NCBI GenBank assembly: GCA_022823185.1
Contig: JAJDXQ010000014.1
Coordinates: 32,466 to 96,465 of the forward strand
Length of the DNA: 64,000 nucleotides
Origin: Caldilineaceae bacterium
GTDB lineage: Bacteria > Chloroflexota > Anaerolineae > Caldilineales > Caldilineaceae
Reading direction: 5' to 3'
Part shown: positions 37,457-47,859 of the stretch, in pieces
Numbering within the stretch: the first letter of the stretch is position 1
Layout: every line of letters begins with the position of its first letter
Program-made: the position numbers and the translations under genes
The notes under the pieces: model-generated
The model's input: only the letters and a program-made list of their open reading frames with translations
Databases searched by the model: none
Told to the model about the DNA's origin: nothing

Positions 37457-39505
37457 CTATGCGCCGCCGCCTTCGTAGTAGAAGGCTTCGGGATGGTAGG
37501 TGGAGATGCCGTAGGTATCCCAGCCGACGGGCTTGCCTGCGACCGGCAGGTTGCGCATCGTCTTGGGGAAGATGAGCGGAGCCGGGCTCTCGGAAACGGA
37601 GCCGACTGCGAGCGGGTTGTCGGCAAGCCAGTCGAAGATCTTCTTACCGGCAGCCACGCGCTCGGCATCATCGATCACGGTATTCATGGTGTTGTAATGG
37701 TCATAGAGCGTCTGGATTTCGGCCGGCGGCTCTTCGCCGTCCTGGCCATTGCTCCTGAACCAGCGCCCCCACTCGGGAGCTGGGCCGCCCTGGCCGATGT
37801 TGGTGGGGATGAACCAGCGCATTTCGACCGGCAGCAAGGTATCGGTGCAGCGGTCTGCGTGCCAGCAGCCGCAGTGAACCAGGCCCTGGCTCCAGCGCTC
37901 GTTGTAGAGCGAGATCTGGATCTCTTTGGTGGAGGCTTCGATACCGACCTCGCGCCAGAAGGTAACGACGATCTCGGTGAACTCGTGGGTGGCGACGCCA
38001 ACGCGCGGCCCGGCGTGCTCGATGTTGAACTTTAGCACATCGCCGTCGGGGCGCAGGCGGAAGCCGTCGCCGTTGCGCTCCGTCAGCCCCATGTCGTCCA
38101 GCAACTGATTGGCCAAGTCGGGGTCGTATTGGGACCAGTTTTCGGCATATTTCGGTTCGTAATACTGGGAGTTGGGCATCGGCGCCAACTGGCCCATCTT
38201 AGCCAGGCCGAAGAAGAGATTCTGGTTGATCTCCTCGCGGTCGATGGCGACGTTCAGCGCTTTGACGAAATTGGGATGCTGCACGATGTCACGCAGCACG
38301 AGGTCTTCGGTCAGCGTGTGGCAGGGATAGAGCGTGTAGCGGTCGGTCATGCAGCTGGTGTAGTCCATGACCTGGTAGTGCTGAGTCGGCTCGTTTTCCT
38401 TGTAGAGGGGATAACGGGCAATCGAAACATCATGCGGGCCGACGTAGTCGAGTTCGCCCTGGATGGTCTTCTGGGTGGCGATTTCGTGATTGGCAACGAA
38501 GTCGATGCGCAGATCCTCGACGTAGGGCAGCTGCTGGCCGGAGGTATCGACCTTCCAGTAGTAGGGGTTCCTCTTCATCAGGACGAGGCCCTGCTGCGGC
38601 TCCTGGTCTACGATCCAGGCGGAGAGCATGGGGTACTCGGGTGAGTTGGGCCGTGTGCCCCAGACGCTGCGGCCACTGCGGATGTTGCTGAGGAGTTGTA
38701 CCCAAGTATCATACTCGGATTCTTCGAGCATGGCGTTGAGGTCGTCCTCGTCGGCGAAGTCTCCGTGGAACTGCTTGAGGTAGTTGCTGGGCAGCAGGAA
38801 GTCGCCCTGGATACGGCGGGTGAGGTAGGCGGGGAAGTTGCCAAACGGGGCGGCGAAGGTGACGGAGAAGCTGTAGTCGTCGTGAATGTCGACAACCATG
38901 TTCTCGCCGCCGTGGCGGTAGACCCACCAGACGCTGGAGGCGACATCGGGATGGGTGGCGACCGAGTTCCACCAGAAATCGACGTCGCCGGTGGTGACGA
39001 GGTCGCCGGAGGACCAGCGCATGCCCTCGTGCAGATGGAAGGTATAGTGCGTGGCGTCGTCACTGATCTCCCAACTGGCGAAGAGGTTGGGGATGATGGT
39101 CTTGAGGTCCTGATCGGAGTAGGTCAGCATACGTTCGGCGAACCAGCCGTACTGGCTGACGAAGCTGGACGGATCGAGGTGAATCTGGCGTACGAGGCCG
39201 CCGTACTCGCCGATGGCTTCGCGCGGCAGGACCAGAGGCGAGACCGGCAGGCGCTCGGTGACGGGGGGCAGGTCGCCATTGGCGACCATCTCGGCCAGGC
39301 GCGGTGACTCCGAGTACTGGGAGGGGGCTTCGGCCTCTTCCATCACGGTCTGCGCCGGCGCCTCTTCTTCGGCCGCCGGCGCGGCGGCCGGCTCCTCAGT
39401 GATCACTTCCGGTTCGGGGCCGCCGCATGCAGCCAGGACAACGGCCGCGGTTGTCGCTCCCGACAGCTGCAGGAAGCGGCGACGATGCATCTTTCGTTGG
39501 GTCAT
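37457..39505 (-). CDS. Peptide-type ABC transporter substrate-binding lipoprotein, Tat-type leader
   Basis: A 682-residue SBP_bac_5 protein from ATG 39505 (GGAGGACAGC upstream). The leader MHRRRFLQLSGATTAAVVLAAC has an RRR-F motif and lipidated Cys27, then a Glu/Ala-rich linker. Family segments include YTFHLHEGMRWSSGDLVTTG (about 155-175) and VKALNVAIDREEINQNLFF (about 415-433). It exceeds typical DppA (about 535) in length, matching the large YejA-like or sugar-oligomer-binding subgroup, and resembles the receptor at 43702. First gene of the dpp-type operon running left to 32488. Confidence 0.92.
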   Translation of the reverse strand: MTQRKMHRRRFLQLSGATTAAVVLAACGGPEPEVITEEPAAAPAAEEEAPAQTVMEEAEAPSQYSESPRLAEMVANGDLPPVTERLPVSPLVLPREAIGEYGGLVRQIHLDPSSFVSQYGWFAERMLTYSDQDLKTIIPNLFASWEISDDATHYTFHLHEGMRWSSGDLVTTGDVDFWWNSVATHPDVASSVWWVYRHGGENMVVDIHDDYSFSVTFAAPFGNFPAYLTRRIQGDFLLPSNYLKQFHGDFADEDDLNAMLEESEYDTWVQLLSNIRSGRSVWGTRPNSPEYPMLSAWIVDQEPQQGLVLMKRNPYYWKVDTSGQQLPYVEDLRIDFVANHEIATQKTIQGELDYVGPHDVSIARYPLYKENEPTQHYQVMDYTSCMTDRYTLYPCHTLTEDLVLRDIVQHPNFVKALNVAIDREEINQNLFFGLAKMGQLAPMPNSQYYEPKYAENWSQYDPDLANQLLDDMGLTERNGDGFRLRPDGDVLKFNIEHAGPRVGVATHEFTEIVVTFWREVGIEASTKEIQISLYNERWSQGLVHCGCWHADRCTDTLLPVEMRWFIPTNIGQGGPAPEWGRWFRSNGQDGEEPPAEIQTLYDHYNTMNTVIDDAERVAAGKKIFDWLADNPLAVGSVSESPAPLIFPKTMRNLPVAGKPVGWDTYGISTYHPEAFYYEGGGA

Positions 39506-39564
39506 GCTGTCCTCCTGGATTGAGACTTGAGTATAAGAAGGCGACGAAACAGGCCGGCTCGCCA

Positions 39565-41658
39565 TCACTGGCCGCTGGCCAGGTCAAGTTGCAGGGCCTG
39601 GTCGCCATGAACAACTACCATTTGGGAGGCCGGCCAGCCGTCTGTGACGCAGTTGGGGCCTTCGTAGTGATTGGAGTTTTGCAGCGGTTGCGGTTCGCCG
39701 TTAACGCAGAGCGGTCCGGTCCAGTCGAAGGTAACGGTGTCGCCCTGCAGCTGACGATATGTCACAGTGAGCCCGTCCAGGGCAAAACGGGCTGCGAGGA
39801 CCCGTTTGCGGAAACTGGCGAAGGAGTCGTAATCGGCTTTGCGCCCCATCTGGCAGAGCCAGGCGACGCTGCGGCCGGCGGCGCGCAGTTCACTGCTGGC
39901 GACCGGCCCGTGTTGGACCAGCGCGATCGGGGCGGAGCAACCCAGTGCGATGTAGGCGTCCCCTCTGGCGGCGAAGGCCCAGTGGTTCGCCACCTGGTGC
40001 TCGTCAAAGGCGAAGGTGGGAAAGTAGGCGCGGGTGAAGCCGATCGGGTCGGATTCGGGCAGACAGTAGAGCGCGATCAGGAGGTCGCGGCGCTGGGCGA
40101 CGCGGGGCAAGATTCCGCTGCGCCAGTAACCGCCTCCGGGGGAATCCTGTGCCGGGTCGCTGTCGGGATGGTTTACGAAAACGATGGCGTTTGCGCTCAA
40201 GGTGGCCTGCCAGCTCTGCCCGCCGCCGCCGCGCTGGCCGGCCTGGAAGTCCTGTGCGCTGCTGAGCAGGTAGTCGGGCGTTCTGTAGACTGCCTTGTGG
40301 AGCGTTTGCTTATGCAGGTCTTCGCTGTGTTGCGGCTCCTCGTCAGACTCTGGCGCGAAGGCGTGCCGTTCGCTGGCCCACATTCCGTCGGCGGCTGGAT
40401 CGGTTGCCAGGGAGGCGATGAGTTGGGGTTGCTGATAGTTCTGCCCGCAGCAGAGGCTGAGCGGCGCGGCGAGATGCCAGTTCCAGGCGCCGATGCCCCA
40501 CTTGAGGCGTGCAACGCCGGCGAGGGGCGACACGTAGCCGCTGCGGACGGCGGCGCCGCGATCAGCCGCGCACTGGCCGGCGCCGTAGACGCCCTGGAAG
40601 GAGTCCAACGCAACTGTTGCCAGAACTTTGTCGATCAGGGCCGCGGCCAGGTCCCAGATCTTTTCGGAGTCGGCCAGATCGATCAGGTACGGCAACGCCG
40701 TCAGAAGTTGGGCCAGATCGCGGCTTGATGATTCGGAGAAGCCGACCGTTGCGGCCCGCCGGAGCCAGCGGACGACGGCATCTTCGGCGCGCTGCCGGTG
40801 CCACTGCCCGAGCTGCTGGCTGCATTGGAACGGGCGGTCGGGAAAGAGCTGGCCGGCAAGGAGCTCACAGGAGGCGAGAAGCAGTTTATCGGTTTCGGAG
40901 AGGGCGTTGCCCGACTTCTCGCCGTAATCCTGCCTGCAGTAGGGAAAGCTGAGGATGCAGTCATCGAGGGGCTGGCCAAATTCGGAGGGGAACTCGCTGT
41001 TTTCGGCATGACGGCAGACGATACCCAACAGACCGAGCAGGCCCGAAAGGTGGTCCTCCTGGAGGCTGGCCACGGCGTCGACGGCGGCAAGGAATTTTCG
41101 TGCGCTGATGCGATTCCACCAGGCCAGGGTCATTTTGGCGATCTCGGAGTAGAGACCATCGTCCCGGCTGATGGCGTAGCGGAGCAGCTCGACCTGGCGC
41201 TCGACGTATGTGCCGTAGGGTTCAGTCCGATAGTCGGACCGCACGGAGGAGAGGGGGATTTTTCTCTGGATGCGAACGCCGCGGACGTAGTATTCGCTGG
41301 CGGACGGCATCAGGATCAGTTCGTATTCGCCGTCGGGAATTGAAACCGCCTGGGCCAGGACGCGGTCGCCGCAGTCACCCTCTTTGCCCTCCGCTTCGGC
41401 ATAGATGCGCCCGTTGGATAGTTGGAGACGGATGTTGTAGTCGGCGGGGGCTTCGAGTTTGCGGGGCCAGCGTACGAGAATGCTGTCTTCGTGGGTGAAG
41501 ATGTCTTTCTCGAGGTAGAGCTGTTCGAAGAAGGATGCGAAGAGCTGTCGCCGGTCATCCGGATTTGCCGAGACGGCGGGCGAATCGGGGGCGGGTGAAG
41601 CGGCGCCTGGCTGGTGTTGGTGAGCTTGAGCGCCGTTGCTCCGGGATTTGGCAGTCAA
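39565..41658 (-). CDS. Large protein of unknown function, possibly alpha/alpha-toroid
   Basis: A 697-residue frame from TTG 41658 (AGGAC upstream; the longer reading to 41874 adds low-quality sequence). No signal peptide is evident. The N-terminal 100-220 region is beta-rich (RIYAEAEGKEGDCGDRVLAQ), the middle is helical with Trp/Tyr-rich repeats (VYGAGQCAADRGAAVRSGYV, LKWGIGAWNW), and the C-terminus is beta-rich again; this order resembles polysaccharide lyases or heparinase-like proteins, but no catalytic motif can be fixed. It is 60 bp upstream of a large binding protein and likely co-transcribed, so a role in processing the imported ligand is plausible. Confidence 0.65.
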   Translation of the reverse strand: MTAKSRSNGAQAHQHQPGAASPAPDSPAVSANPDDRRQLFASFFEQLYLEKDIFTHEDSILVRWPRKLEAPADYNIRLQLSNGRIYAEAEGKEGDCGDRVLAQAVSIPDGEYELILMPSASEYYVRGVRIQRKIPLSSVRSDYRTEPYGTYVERQVELLRYAISRDDGLYSEIAKMTLAWWNRISARKFLAAVDAVASLQEDHLSGLLGLLGIVCRHAENSEFPSEFGQPLDDCILSFPYCRQDYGEKSGNALSETDKLLLASCELLAGQLFPDRPFQCSQQLGQWHRQRAEDAVVRWLRRAATVGFSESSSRDLAQLLTALPYLIDLADSEKIWDLAAALIDKVLATVALDSFQGVYGAGQCAADRGAAVRSGYVSPLAGVARLKWGIGAWNWHLAAPLSLCCGQNYQQPQLIASLATDPAADGMWASERHAFAPESDEEPQHSEDLHKQTLHKAVYRTPDYLLSSAQDFQAGQRGGGGQSWQATLSANAIVFVNHPDSDPAQDSPGGGYWRSGILPRVAQRRDLLIALYCLPESDPIGFTRAYFPTFAFDEHQVANHWAFAARGDAYIALGCSAPIALVQHGPVASSELRAAGRSVAWLCQMGRKADYDSFASFRKRVLAARFALDGLTVTYRQLQGDTVTFDWTGPLCVNGEPQPLQNSNHYEGPNCVTDGWPASQMVVVHGDQALQLDLASGQ

Positions 41659-42000
41659 TCGTTTTCGTCCTGGTAGATGGGTCAAGCCGCTATGGGAAGG
41701 GCCGGCTACGCTACCGAGAGTAAGGGGCGCGAGGGCGGCCCATCTGGAAGGGGAGGCTATGGGGGGCTTGCGCACTCCCTTGAAACGGCGAGAGATTTGC
41801 GGGGCTTCGCTGCGTTTGCCCCTGATCGGCAGGGCTTCAGATCTTACGCCAGACGATGCGGGGGCTCGACACAACCGTTTGGAGGGGCATTATATGCGTT
41901 TGCGCGACGATTATACAAATCAGGCGGGCTATGCATCCACCATTTGAAGCGGCAGTGTGGGGGGGACTTATGAAGGCGGCTGAACCGCAGTGGCCGGTGG
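41659..42000. other. Spacer between unknown protein and enolase-superfamily gene
   Basis: 342 bp. No supported gene. The left part could code for extra N-terminal residues of the gene at 39565 if translation starts further upstream. No strong hairpin seen. Confidence 0.4.
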
Positions 42001-43107
42001 TCAGGCATCGATGGAGAGCGCAGGCTGGCCGAGGGTCTGCCAGCGGGGGTTGACGCCCAGACCGGGCGCGGTTGAAGCCGCCATGCGGCCGTTGCGGCGC
42101 TGGGGCGCTCCCTCTGCGGTGCTGACGGTGACGTAGCTGTTGAAATCGGTGGCGGTAAAAAGGAATTCGGGGGGCGTGCTGTGGGCCAGGTGGGCGATGG
42201 CAGCGGTGGTGATGTCGCCGCCCCAGCTGTCTTCGATGGTCATGGCAATGCCGAGGGAAACGCAGAGGTCGCGGGCTTGCCGGGCCTTGGTCAGGCCGCC
42301 GAACTTGCTGATCTTTATGTTTATGGCATCCATGGCGTCATCTCGATGGGCGGCCAGCAAGGCGTCGATGCCGTCGATGGTCTCGTCGAGGACGAAGGGG
42401 TGGGATGTGCGGCGGCGAATGGAGAGGCAGGCTTCATAGCTGAGGCAGGGCTGCTCGATGTAGACGTCGACGTTCTGGACGCCGCGCACGACGCGGGCGG
42501 CTTCGTGGACGAGCCAGCCGGTGTTGGCGTCGGCGATGAGGACGTCGCCGGGTTCCAGCACGGCGGCCACGGCCTGGATTCGTTCGATGTCTGTGTCCGC
42601 GTCTGAGCCGACTTTTAGCTGAAAGCGGCGGTATCCTTCGGCGCGATAGGCGGCGACGGAGTCGGCCATTTCGGCGGGGGGCCGCTGGGAAATGGCGCGA
42701 TAGAGGACGAAGTCGTCGCCGTAGCGACCGCCGAGGAGGAAGCAGACGGGCTGGCCGGCTTCCTGGCCCAGAATGTCCCAGCAGGCGATGTCGATGCCGG
42801 ATTTGACGTAGGGGTGCCCTTTGAGGGCGCGGTCCATGCGCTCGTTGAGGATTGCCAGCTGGCGCGGGTCGAGGCCGATGAGGTGGGGCGCAAGCTCGGT
42901 GAGGCCTACGCGCACGCCGGCGGCGTAGGCGGGCAGGTAGAAGGGGCCGAGGGGGCAGACTTCGCCGTGGCCGACGAGGCCGGTGTCTGTCTCAACCTGG
43001 ATGATGGTGCTGTCGAAGACGTCGACCGATTTGCCGCCGGACCAGGCGTAGCGGCCTTCGTGGAGGGGCAGATCGACCTGGTAGGCGGAGATGCGCTTGA
43101 TTTTCAT
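42001..43107 (-). CDS. Enolase-superfamily enzyme, resembling cis-3-hydroxy-L-proline dehydratase / hydroxyproline-betaine epimerase
   Basis: A 368-residue member. Lys165 (FQLKVG), Asp193 (IADANTGW), Glu218 (IEQPC), Asp241 (VLDETIDG) and Lys265/Lys268 ([10 protein letters not shown]) are the expected catalytic set with lysine bases on both faces. The N-terminal stretch [20 protein letters not shown] and [14 protein letters not shown] match the subgroup acting on proline derivatives. It heads the leftward block of transport and catabolic genes, so hydroxyproline-containing peptides or betaines are plausible cargo of the neighbouring dpp-type systems. The subgroup call is by eye. Confidence 0.85.
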   Translation of the reverse strand: MKIKRISAYQVDLPLHEGRYAWSGGKSVDVFDSTIIQVETDTGLVGHGEVCPLGPFYLPAYAAGVRVGLTELAPHLIGLDPRQLAILNERMDRALKGHPYVKSGIDIACWDILGQEAGQPVCFLLGGRYGDDFVLYRAISQRPPAEMADSVAAYRAEGYRRFQLKVGSDADTDIERIQAVAAVLEPGDVLIADANTGWLVHEAARVVRGVQNVDVYIEQPCLSYEACLSIRRRTSHPFVLDETIDGIDALLAAHRDDAMDAINIKISKFGGLTKARQARDLCVSLGIAMTIEDSWGGDITTAAIAHLAHSTPPEFLFTATDFNSYVTVSTAEGAPQRRNGRMAASTAPGLGVNPRWQTLGQPALSIDA

Positions 43108-43404
43108 GGTTCGGAACCTTTATTTGCGGCCGGCATTTGGCGGGGCAGAGCGCCTGGATTGTCTTGGGAACGGTCCGATTTTAACACATTATCGTTGGTC
43201 CGCGGCAGATTGGGAGAAGTTGCAGGTTTTACTGACTTGGGGGCAGGGGTGTCGCATCTCAGATTGTTTGCCAGAATCGTTGAAGATGACGGGCACTCAC
43301 AGGAATAACGGAGTTTACAAAATATAATGTAATGTGTAAGATAAGGCGGAACACAGTTTTGTGAAGTTCTGGATGAGCGGACAAGACTGCGCCAGGGCAC
43401 TCGG

Positions 43405-43640
43405 GCTGCAGTCCAAAGGACAGGGGGCCGAACAAAAGAAGAAGCAAGGCCGGCTCGAAAAGCCGGTCAAGATTGGTGACAGTCCCCACGACGTAGCACG
43501 CGCCCTGAACAGTAAGCCCGCAGACAGATTCGCCCGCCACTAGGCGGGCCGCTTGATACATTCCTTTGAGATTAACTAAAGGAGGCGCCCATGCCTTGAA
43601 CGGGCCCGCGGTCGGGTCCCAGACATTGACGCTTCAATCT
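43405..43640 (+). promoter_or_regulatory. Possible structured RNA leader upstream of peptide-transport operon
   Basis: Several hairpins occur in a row on the plus strand: CCGGCT/AGCCGG (43450-43466), GCCCGCC/GGCGGGC with an ACTA loop (43532-43549), TCCTTT/AAAGGA around 43561-43582, and GGGCCCG with CGGGTCCC further right. The third would pair over an AAAGGAGG site followed by ATG CCT TGA, a two-codon frame. This could be a cis-regulatory leader of the operon starting at 43702, which has its own AGGAGG. Support is by eye only; no known riboswitch class is recognised. Confidence 0.35.
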
Positions 43641-43701
43641 CCTTCCTTCGATCGATTCCAGAAAGTTACAGCGATGGATTGCACTGAACCAGGAGGAAAA
43701 A

Positions 43702-45678
43702 ATGCAACGGAAACAGAAGCGCCACATTTCACGGCGCAAGTTCATTCACCTCTCCGCACTGGCAACCGCTGGAACGGTTATGGCCGCTTGTGCGCCAGGT
43801 GGAGCGGAGCCTTCTGCCGACGAAGCCGTGCCGGCCGCCGACACCGCTGCCGACATGCCCCCTTCCATGGAATCTCCGATGCTGGCCGAGATGGTACAGA
43901 ACGGCACGCTGCCCCCTCTGGAAGAACGCCTGCCTACCAATCCTCTCGTTGTGGAGCCGTGGGAAGAGCAGGGAAAGTATGGCGGCTCTTGGAACATGGT
44001 CGTCCGCAACACACCGCACAGCCACGTTTACGAGTTGCTCCAATACGAACCGATGCTTCGTTTTTCCATGGGCGGCGCAGACCTGCTCCCCAACGTAGCC
44101 GACAGCTGGGAGGTCGATGACCAAGCCCAGAACTTCACATTCCACATGTGCGAAGGCATAAAGTGGTCCGATGGCGAGCCGCTCACAGCCGACGATGTCG
44201 TATTCTGGTTTGAGGACATTGTAAGCAACACCGATCTATTTCCTGGCTTCCCTTCCTGGCTCACTGCAGGGGGTCAGAGGCCGACGCTGGACAAGGTCGA
44301 TGACTACACCGTACGCTTCACGTTTCCAACGCCGGCCCCATTCTTTGAACGTCAGATGGGCCATCCGTTCCGCGAATCATTCAGGCCGGGCCATTTTCTG
44401 CAGCAGTTTCACGCCGACTACGCGGATGAAGGCGAACTGGCCGAGAAAGTGGACGACTCCGGATTCGAAAACTGGATAGAACTCTTCCTCGATCAGGAGT
44501 CACGCGATACCAGTACTGATCTACCGGTCGTGTTTCCCTGGGATCTGGAGCAACAAGGGGAAGATGGCAATACGTATATCCGCAATCCCTACTATTGGAA
44601 GACCGATCCGGATGGAAACCAGTTGCCCTACATCGATAGGGTGACAACCGACGTGGTGCGAGAGCTTTCGGTTGCGCAACTTAAAGCTGCTTCGGGAGAA
44701 GCGGAACTGCAGACCTTCGCAGTCGGGCAGTTCCCGCGCGACACCATGGTCCTCAAGCAGAGCCAGGAGCAGGGCGACTACCACGTTATCGACGCTCCGA
44801 TCAGCGAATCCAACGTATTCATACTCACGCTGAATCTGACCCATCCCGACCCGGTTCTGCGCGAGATTTTCCTGGACAGGCGCTTCCGAATCGCCATGTC
44901 CCACGCCATCGATCGAGAGGAGATCCGCTCACTGATCTACCTCGATCAGCCCAAGGAGATCCGCCAGAATGTGGCTCTTCCGGTCTCGCCCCACTACCAT
45001 GAAGGCGCGGCCAAGGCATTCGTCACGTACGAGCCCGATACGGCCAACGCCCTCCTGGACGAAATGGGGCTGACCGATCGGGACGGCAACGGTTTCCGGC
45101 TGCGACCCGACGGGGAACCAATCTCAATCGCTCTTGAAGTCAGAGCGCGCCGCGACGACTTTGTCGACGCTCTCGAGCTGATCTCAGGCTGGTGGCGCGA
45201 TGTGGGGATCAGTGCCTCGGTAAAACCCGAAGACGACTCGCTCTTCTCCACACGACGCCGGGCCAATGAACAGGACGCCATGGCAGATTTCGCAGGGCCA
45301 GGGTTCCTGCCTGTAATGAACCCCACCCGACAGATTCCTGTCAGAGCCGACTGCTCGTGGGGACCTCTGTGGGGCCAATGGTACGCGACCGGCGGAGAGT
45401 CCGGCGAGGAGCCGCCCGCGGAAGTGGTGCAGCAACTTGCCCTCTACGATGAACTTCTCACGACTGCAGCCGCCGACCGACAGCGGGACCTGTGGCTGCA
45501 GATCATGGACATACAGGCCGAGCATCTCTACCACATGGGCATTTGTGACCGCGCCAGCGTGCCCACCGTAGTCACGAACAGAATGCGCAACGTTCCCAGG
45601 ACCGGTTGGAACATCGCGTGGGAGGCAGGGAACATTGGAACGACCAATCCCTGCCAGTACTTCAAAGTAGATGCATAG
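43702..45678 (+). CDS. Peptide-type ABC transporter substrate-binding lipoprotein, Tat-type leader
   Basis: A 658-residue protein with AGGAGGAAAAA before its ATG. The leader contains ISRRKFIHLSALATAGTVMA and lipidated Cys30. Family blocks include FTFHMCEGIKWSDGEPLTAD (about 150-170) and FRIAMSHAIDREEIRSLIYL (about 395-414). It is a close structural homologue of the receptor at 37457 (same ESP(M/R)LAEMV.NG.LPP..ERLP linker). First gene of a plus-strand operon followed by an FG-GAP protein and two permeases but no ATPase; ATPase sharing with DppDF at 32488-34677 is plausible. Confidence 0.92.
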   Translation: MQRKQKRHISRRKFIHLSALATAGTVMAACAPGGAEPSADEAVPAADTAADMPPSMESPMLAEMVQNGTLPPLEERLPTNPLVVEPWEEQGKYGGSWNMVVRNTPHSHVYELLQYEPMLRFSMGGADLLPNVADSWEVDDQAQNFTFHMCEGIKWSDGEPLTADDVVFWFEDIVSNTDLFPGFPSWLTAGGQRPTLDKVDDYTVRFTFPTPAPFFERQMGHPFRESFRPGHFLQQFHADYADEGELAEKVDDSGFENWIELFLDQESRDTSTDLPVVFPWDLEQQGEDGNTYIRNPYYWKTDPDGNQLPYIDRVTTDVVRELSVAQLKAASGEAELQTFAVGQFPRDTMVLKQSQEQGDYHVIDAPISESNVFILTLNLTHPDPVLREIFLDRRFRIAMSHAIDREEIRSLIYLDQPKEIRQNVALPVSPHYHEGAAKAFVTYEPDTANALLDEMGLTDRDGNGFRLRPDGEPISIALEVRARRDDFVDALELISGWWRDVGISASVKPEDDSLFSTRRRANEQDAMADFAGPGFLPVMNPTRQIPVRADCSWGPLWGQWYATGGESGEEPPAEVVQQLALYDELLTTAAADRQRDLWLQIMDIQAEHLYHMGICDRASVPTVVTNRMRNVPRTGWNIAWEAGNIGTTNPCQYFKVDA

Positions 45679-45846
45679 ACCCTGGTTGTTCCTGACGGTG
45701 GCATGGGGCCGGCGCAAAGTGAGGCGAGCCAGATCCGGATTGCTGAACGCCGGCCTCTCGCCACCGTTTCCGCCCGAGGGCGCCGCCATGGCGCGCTACC
45801 TCCCTTCCTGTCCTCCCTACCGGCAAGCACACTTAGGTGGAAACCG

Positions 45847-47844
45847 ATGGCACACACCCAACTCCTTCTTGAAGACGATTTCAGCGGTCTGGAAACAGGG
45901 AACTTTTCTGCTGAAGTGGGGGCTCACACTGAATACCACTACCTGCCCGAAGCCGCGCCAAAAGGCAACTGGGCGGTAGCGTGTTTCAGCTCAGGCGGCG
46001 ACAGGGGCCGCGCCTGGCAAGTCCAGGAGTCGGGCGCCGCGCGTCTGATGGCGCAGACAATTGAGAACCGGTATGTGCATACGCACCCCACCCTCGTCTG
46101 TGGGGACCCGCTGTGGGGCGACCTGACCGCTACCATTCGGTTTACGCCCCAACGCGGACCGGGAGCAGGAACCGGCCAGGCCGGTCTGGTGTTTCGCTAT
46201 CGCAACAGCCGTTGCTACTATTTCTTTGGCCTTTCGGAAGACGGGATCGTGCTGAAGATGGTGCGGCACGCCACCGCCTACCGCAAACCCTACGAGGAGA
46301 TCCTTGCCCAAAGGCCGTTCGCCTGGCAAGAGAACCATACCTATACCGCCGCTGTCTCAGTGCGAGGCGAAAGCATCCGCGCTGAGATTTCGGGTCCTTC
46401 ATCATCGGCCCTGCTCGAGGCGGAAGACGGTACGTACCCGGAGGGCAGAGTTGGCCTTCTCGCTGACATGCCTACCCAGTTTCACAGTGTAAGGATTGAG
46501 ACCTCGGCAGCCGCCGTCGAAAAGTTCAATGTATTGCGCTCCAGACGTGAACGCGCACTCGATGACCTGCGGGCCGCCAATCCCAAACCGGTCCTGTGGA
46601 AAAAGTTCAAGACACCAGGATTCGGCGTCGGACGCAACCTCCGTTTCGGGGATCTCAGCGGCAACGGGCAGATCGACCTGCTCGTCGGGCAGATGCTCCA
46701 CCACGGGCCGCGCGACCAGTACAGCGAGTTGAGCTGTCTCACCGCCATGAACTTCGACGGCGAAATTCTGTGGCAGATAGGGCGCCCCGATCCGGAGAAC
46801 TACCATCTCACCAACGATGTCGGCTTTCAGATCCACGATATCGACGGTGACGGCCGCAACGAAGTCATCTACTGCATGAACTTCGAAATCATCATCCTGG
46901 ACGGCGCGACCGGGCAGGTCAAGCTAAAGGCTCCGACTCCGTCCAGCCTGCCACCGGCCAATCGCTATTCCCGAATTCTGGGAGACTGCCTCTTCTTCTG
47001 CGATTTGCGCGGTCTCGGCCAGGCCAGGGACATGATCATCAAAGATCGGTATTGGAACTTCTGGGCCCTTGACGATCAGCTCAATGGACTCTGGCAGGGC
47101 GCCTGCAACACGGGGCACTATCCATTCGCCTTTGATGTGGACGGTGACGGTCATGACGAACTCGCGATCGGCTACAGCCTCTACGATCACGACGGCCGGC
47201 TGCTGTGGACCCTGGAAGATCAGCTGGAGGACCACGCGGACGGCATCGCCATTGTTAACTTTTCCCAGAGTGATGCCACAAGCCCCATCGTATTTTATAC
47301 TGCCAGCGATGAGGGCGTCGTTTACGCCAGTCTTGAAGGCCAGATTCTGAAACACCATTATATCGGCCACGCCCAAAATCCGGCTATCGCCAACTTCCGG
47401 CCAGACCTCCCCGGGCTGGAGGCGGTAACCATCAACTTCTGGGGCAACCAGGGCATCCTGCACTTTTTCAATGCCGAGGGAAACATCTATCACGACTGCG
47501 AGCCAAACCCCTTTGGCAGCATGTGCCTGCCTATCAACTGGACCGGGCAGCCGGGCGAGTATTTTGTCCACTCACCGAATGTCAAATGGGGCGGGATGTT
47601 CGATGGCTGGGGTCGTCCGGTGGTACAGTTTCCCGACGACGGCCACCCTGACATGTGCAATGCGGTCTTGGACCTGACCGGGGACTGCCGTGACGAAGTC
47701 GTCGTATGGGATCCTTATGAGGTCTGGGTCTACACGCAGGACGACAATCCCAAATCGGGGAGGCTCTACAAACCGGTCCGCAACCCCCTCCACAATTACT
47801 CCAACTACCAGGCCTCAGTCTCGCTGCCGGGCTATTCGGAATAA
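45847..47844 (+). CDS. Signal-less FG-GAP/VCBS repeat protein with N-terminal jelly-roll domain
   Basis: A 665-residue protein from ATG 45847 (AGGTGG upstream). Residues 1-220 form a beta-rich domain of the concanavalin-like type (FRYRNSRCYYFFGLSEDGIV). From about 255 on, FG-GAP-like calcium loops occur: FGDLSGNGQIDLLVG, HDIDGDGRNEVIY, FDVDGDGHDELAIGY and LDLTGDCRDEVVVWD, as in beta-propellers of rhamnogalacturonan lyase (PL11-like) proteins. The C-terminus YKPVRNPLHNYSNYQASVSL also fits that group. Unusually, no signal peptide precedes these normally extracellular domains. It sits inside a transporter operon and may act on imported pectin-derived oligomers; this is inference. Confidence 0.75.
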   Translation: MAHTQLLLEDDFSGLETGNFSAEVGAHTEYHYLPEAAPKGNWAVACFSSGGDRGRAWQVQESGAARLMAQTIENRYVHTHPTLVCGDPLWGDLTATIRFTPQRGPGAGTGQAGLVFRYRNSRCYYFFGLSEDGIVLKMVRHATAYRKPYEEILAQRPFAWQENHTYTAAVSVRGESIRAEISGPSSSALLEAEDGTYPEGRVGLLADMPTQFHSVRIETSAAAVEKFNVLRSRRERALDDLRAANPKPVLWKKFKTPGFGVGRNLRFGDLSGNGQIDLLVGQMLHHGPRDQYSELSCLTAMNFDGEILWQIGRPDPENYHLTNDVGFQIHDIDGDGRNEVIYCMNFEIIILDGATGQVKLKAPTPSSLPPANRYSRILGDCLFFCDLRGLGQARDMIIKDRYWNFWALDDQLNGLWQGACNTGHYPFAFDVDGDGHDELAIGYSLYDHDGRLLWTLEDQLEDHADGIAIVNFSQSDATSPIVFYTASDEGVVYASLEGQILKHHYIGHAQNPAIANFRPDLPGLEAVTINFWGNQGILHFFNAEGNIYHDCEPNPFGSMCLPINWTGQPGEYFVHSPNVKWGGMFDGWGRPVVQFPDDGHPDMCNAVLDLTGDCRDEVVVWDPYEVWVYTQDDNPKSGRLYKPVRNPLHNYSNYQASVSLPGYSE

Positions 47845-47859
47845 ATAGAGAGAACCTCC

